DNA of 6,983 bases from Clostridia bacterium (lineage in GTDB: Bacteria; Bacillota; Clostridia; Oscillospirales; Acutalibacteraceae), in contig JAGAAE010000151.1 in the NCBI GenBank assembly GCA_017615405.1, positions 1 through 6,983 of the forward strand, given 5' to 3'. Positions 6,881-6,983 of the stretch are shown here, piece after piece (position 1 is the stretch's first letter; the number at the start of each line of letters is the position of its first letter). The translations under genes and the position numbers were made by a program. The notes beneath the pieces were generated by a model. It was not told the origin of the DNA, did not search any database, and was given only the letters and a program-made list of their open reading frames with translations.

Positions 6881-6915
6881 GTCGCAAGTATCGTATCGCT
6901 TGCGACGATTTTTTT
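6880..6915 (+). terminator. Second, near-identical terminator hairpin
   Basis: An 8-bp perfect stem GTCGCAAG/CTTGCGAC extended by a U-G pair, with the same loop TATCGTATCG and seven T. It points rightward, like copy 1, yet no gene with its own promoter lies directly upstream. It could be a backup terminator for tRNA read-through. Confidence 0.78.
6881..6915 (+). repeat. 35-nt direct repeat, copy 2
   Basis: See copy 1 at 6680-6714. The spacing between copies is 201 bp. Similarity stops sharply at both ends, so neither the tRNA 3' end nor the downstream sequence was copied with it. Confidence 0.93.
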
Positions 6916-6917
6916 AT

Positions 6918-6946
6918 ATTTTACAATATTCTGCGAAATTTGTCAA
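6918..6946 (-). promoter_or_regulatory. Putative leftward sigma-A promoter
   Basis: The minus strand reads TTGACA (6946-6941, perfect), a 17-nt spacer and TAAAAT (6923-6918, five of six). The start point would be near 6911, in the A-run facing the second hairpin, and transcription would run antisense to the tRNA toward the regulator gene. It may be real or chance in an AT-rich stretch; the remaining bases to the window end show nothing else. Confidence 0.55.
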
Positions 6947-6983
6947 ATTTTGTCGTCATCATCATCCTTTTTACTGTAAGGAA

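Noticed and set aside
6600..6915. tRNA gene followed by a direct repeat, as in an integrated-element attachment site
   Set aside because: The repeat starts after the tRNA and includes none of its 3' end, the copies are only 201 bp apart, and there is no integrase or cargo between them.
6872..6983. AAGGAGA followed by ATG at 6879, opening a frame to the window end
   Set aside because: The gap between the SD-like run and the ATG is about one base, too short, and the frame begins by translating the terminator hairpin and T tract.

Overview
The window looks like chromosomal DNA of a moderately low-GC, Gram-positive-type bacterium, most likely a member of Clostridia (Bacillota), perhaps close to Oscillospirales. 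The grounds are strong AGGAG-type ribosome binding sites before every gene, TTGACA/TATAAT-type sigma-A promoters with 17-bp spacers, rho-independent terminators, tandem M42 aminopeptidase genes, and a MurD with the GSDGKTT form of the P-loop that I associate with this group. Assignment below class is inference.

Layout on the minus strand, reading right to left. A short XRE-type regulator gene (6540-6136) ends in a strong terminator (6128-6104). A sigma-A promoter (6045-6017) behind an AT-rich tract then starts a tightly packed run of five genes: lepA (elongation factor 4, 5929-4124, GTG start), a VanY/DacB-type M15B D,D-carboxypeptidase with a lipobox (4112-3243), murD (3228-1849), an M42 aminopeptidase (1852-833), and a second M42 aminopeptidase (TTG start at 840) that runs off the left edge. 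Gaps are 11 and 14 bp, followed by overlaps of 4 and 8 bp, so these genes are very probably co-transcribed and the last three translationally coupled. The operon mixes translation quality (LepA), cell-wall precursor synthesis and trimming (MurD, carboxypeptidase) and cytosolic peptide turnover (M42 pair).

On the plus strand, a near-consensus promoter (6560-6588) drives a complete tRNA-Thr(CGU) gene with encoded CCA (6600-6675), followed directly by a terminator hairpin. A nearly identical 35-nt copy of that terminator lies 201 bp further on (6881-6915). The 166 bp between the copies hold no credible gene. A good minus-strand promoter (6946-6918) to the right of the second copy points back toward the tRNA and the regulator gene.

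Most of the window is ordinary housekeeping DNA. The parts worth a second look are the crowded divergent promoter region between the regulator and the tRNA, with an imperfect palindrome inside the tRNA promoter spacer; the duplicated terminator; the leftward promoter behind it; and the unusual grouping of genes after lepA. I see no sign of a new defence, mobile or CRISPR system.
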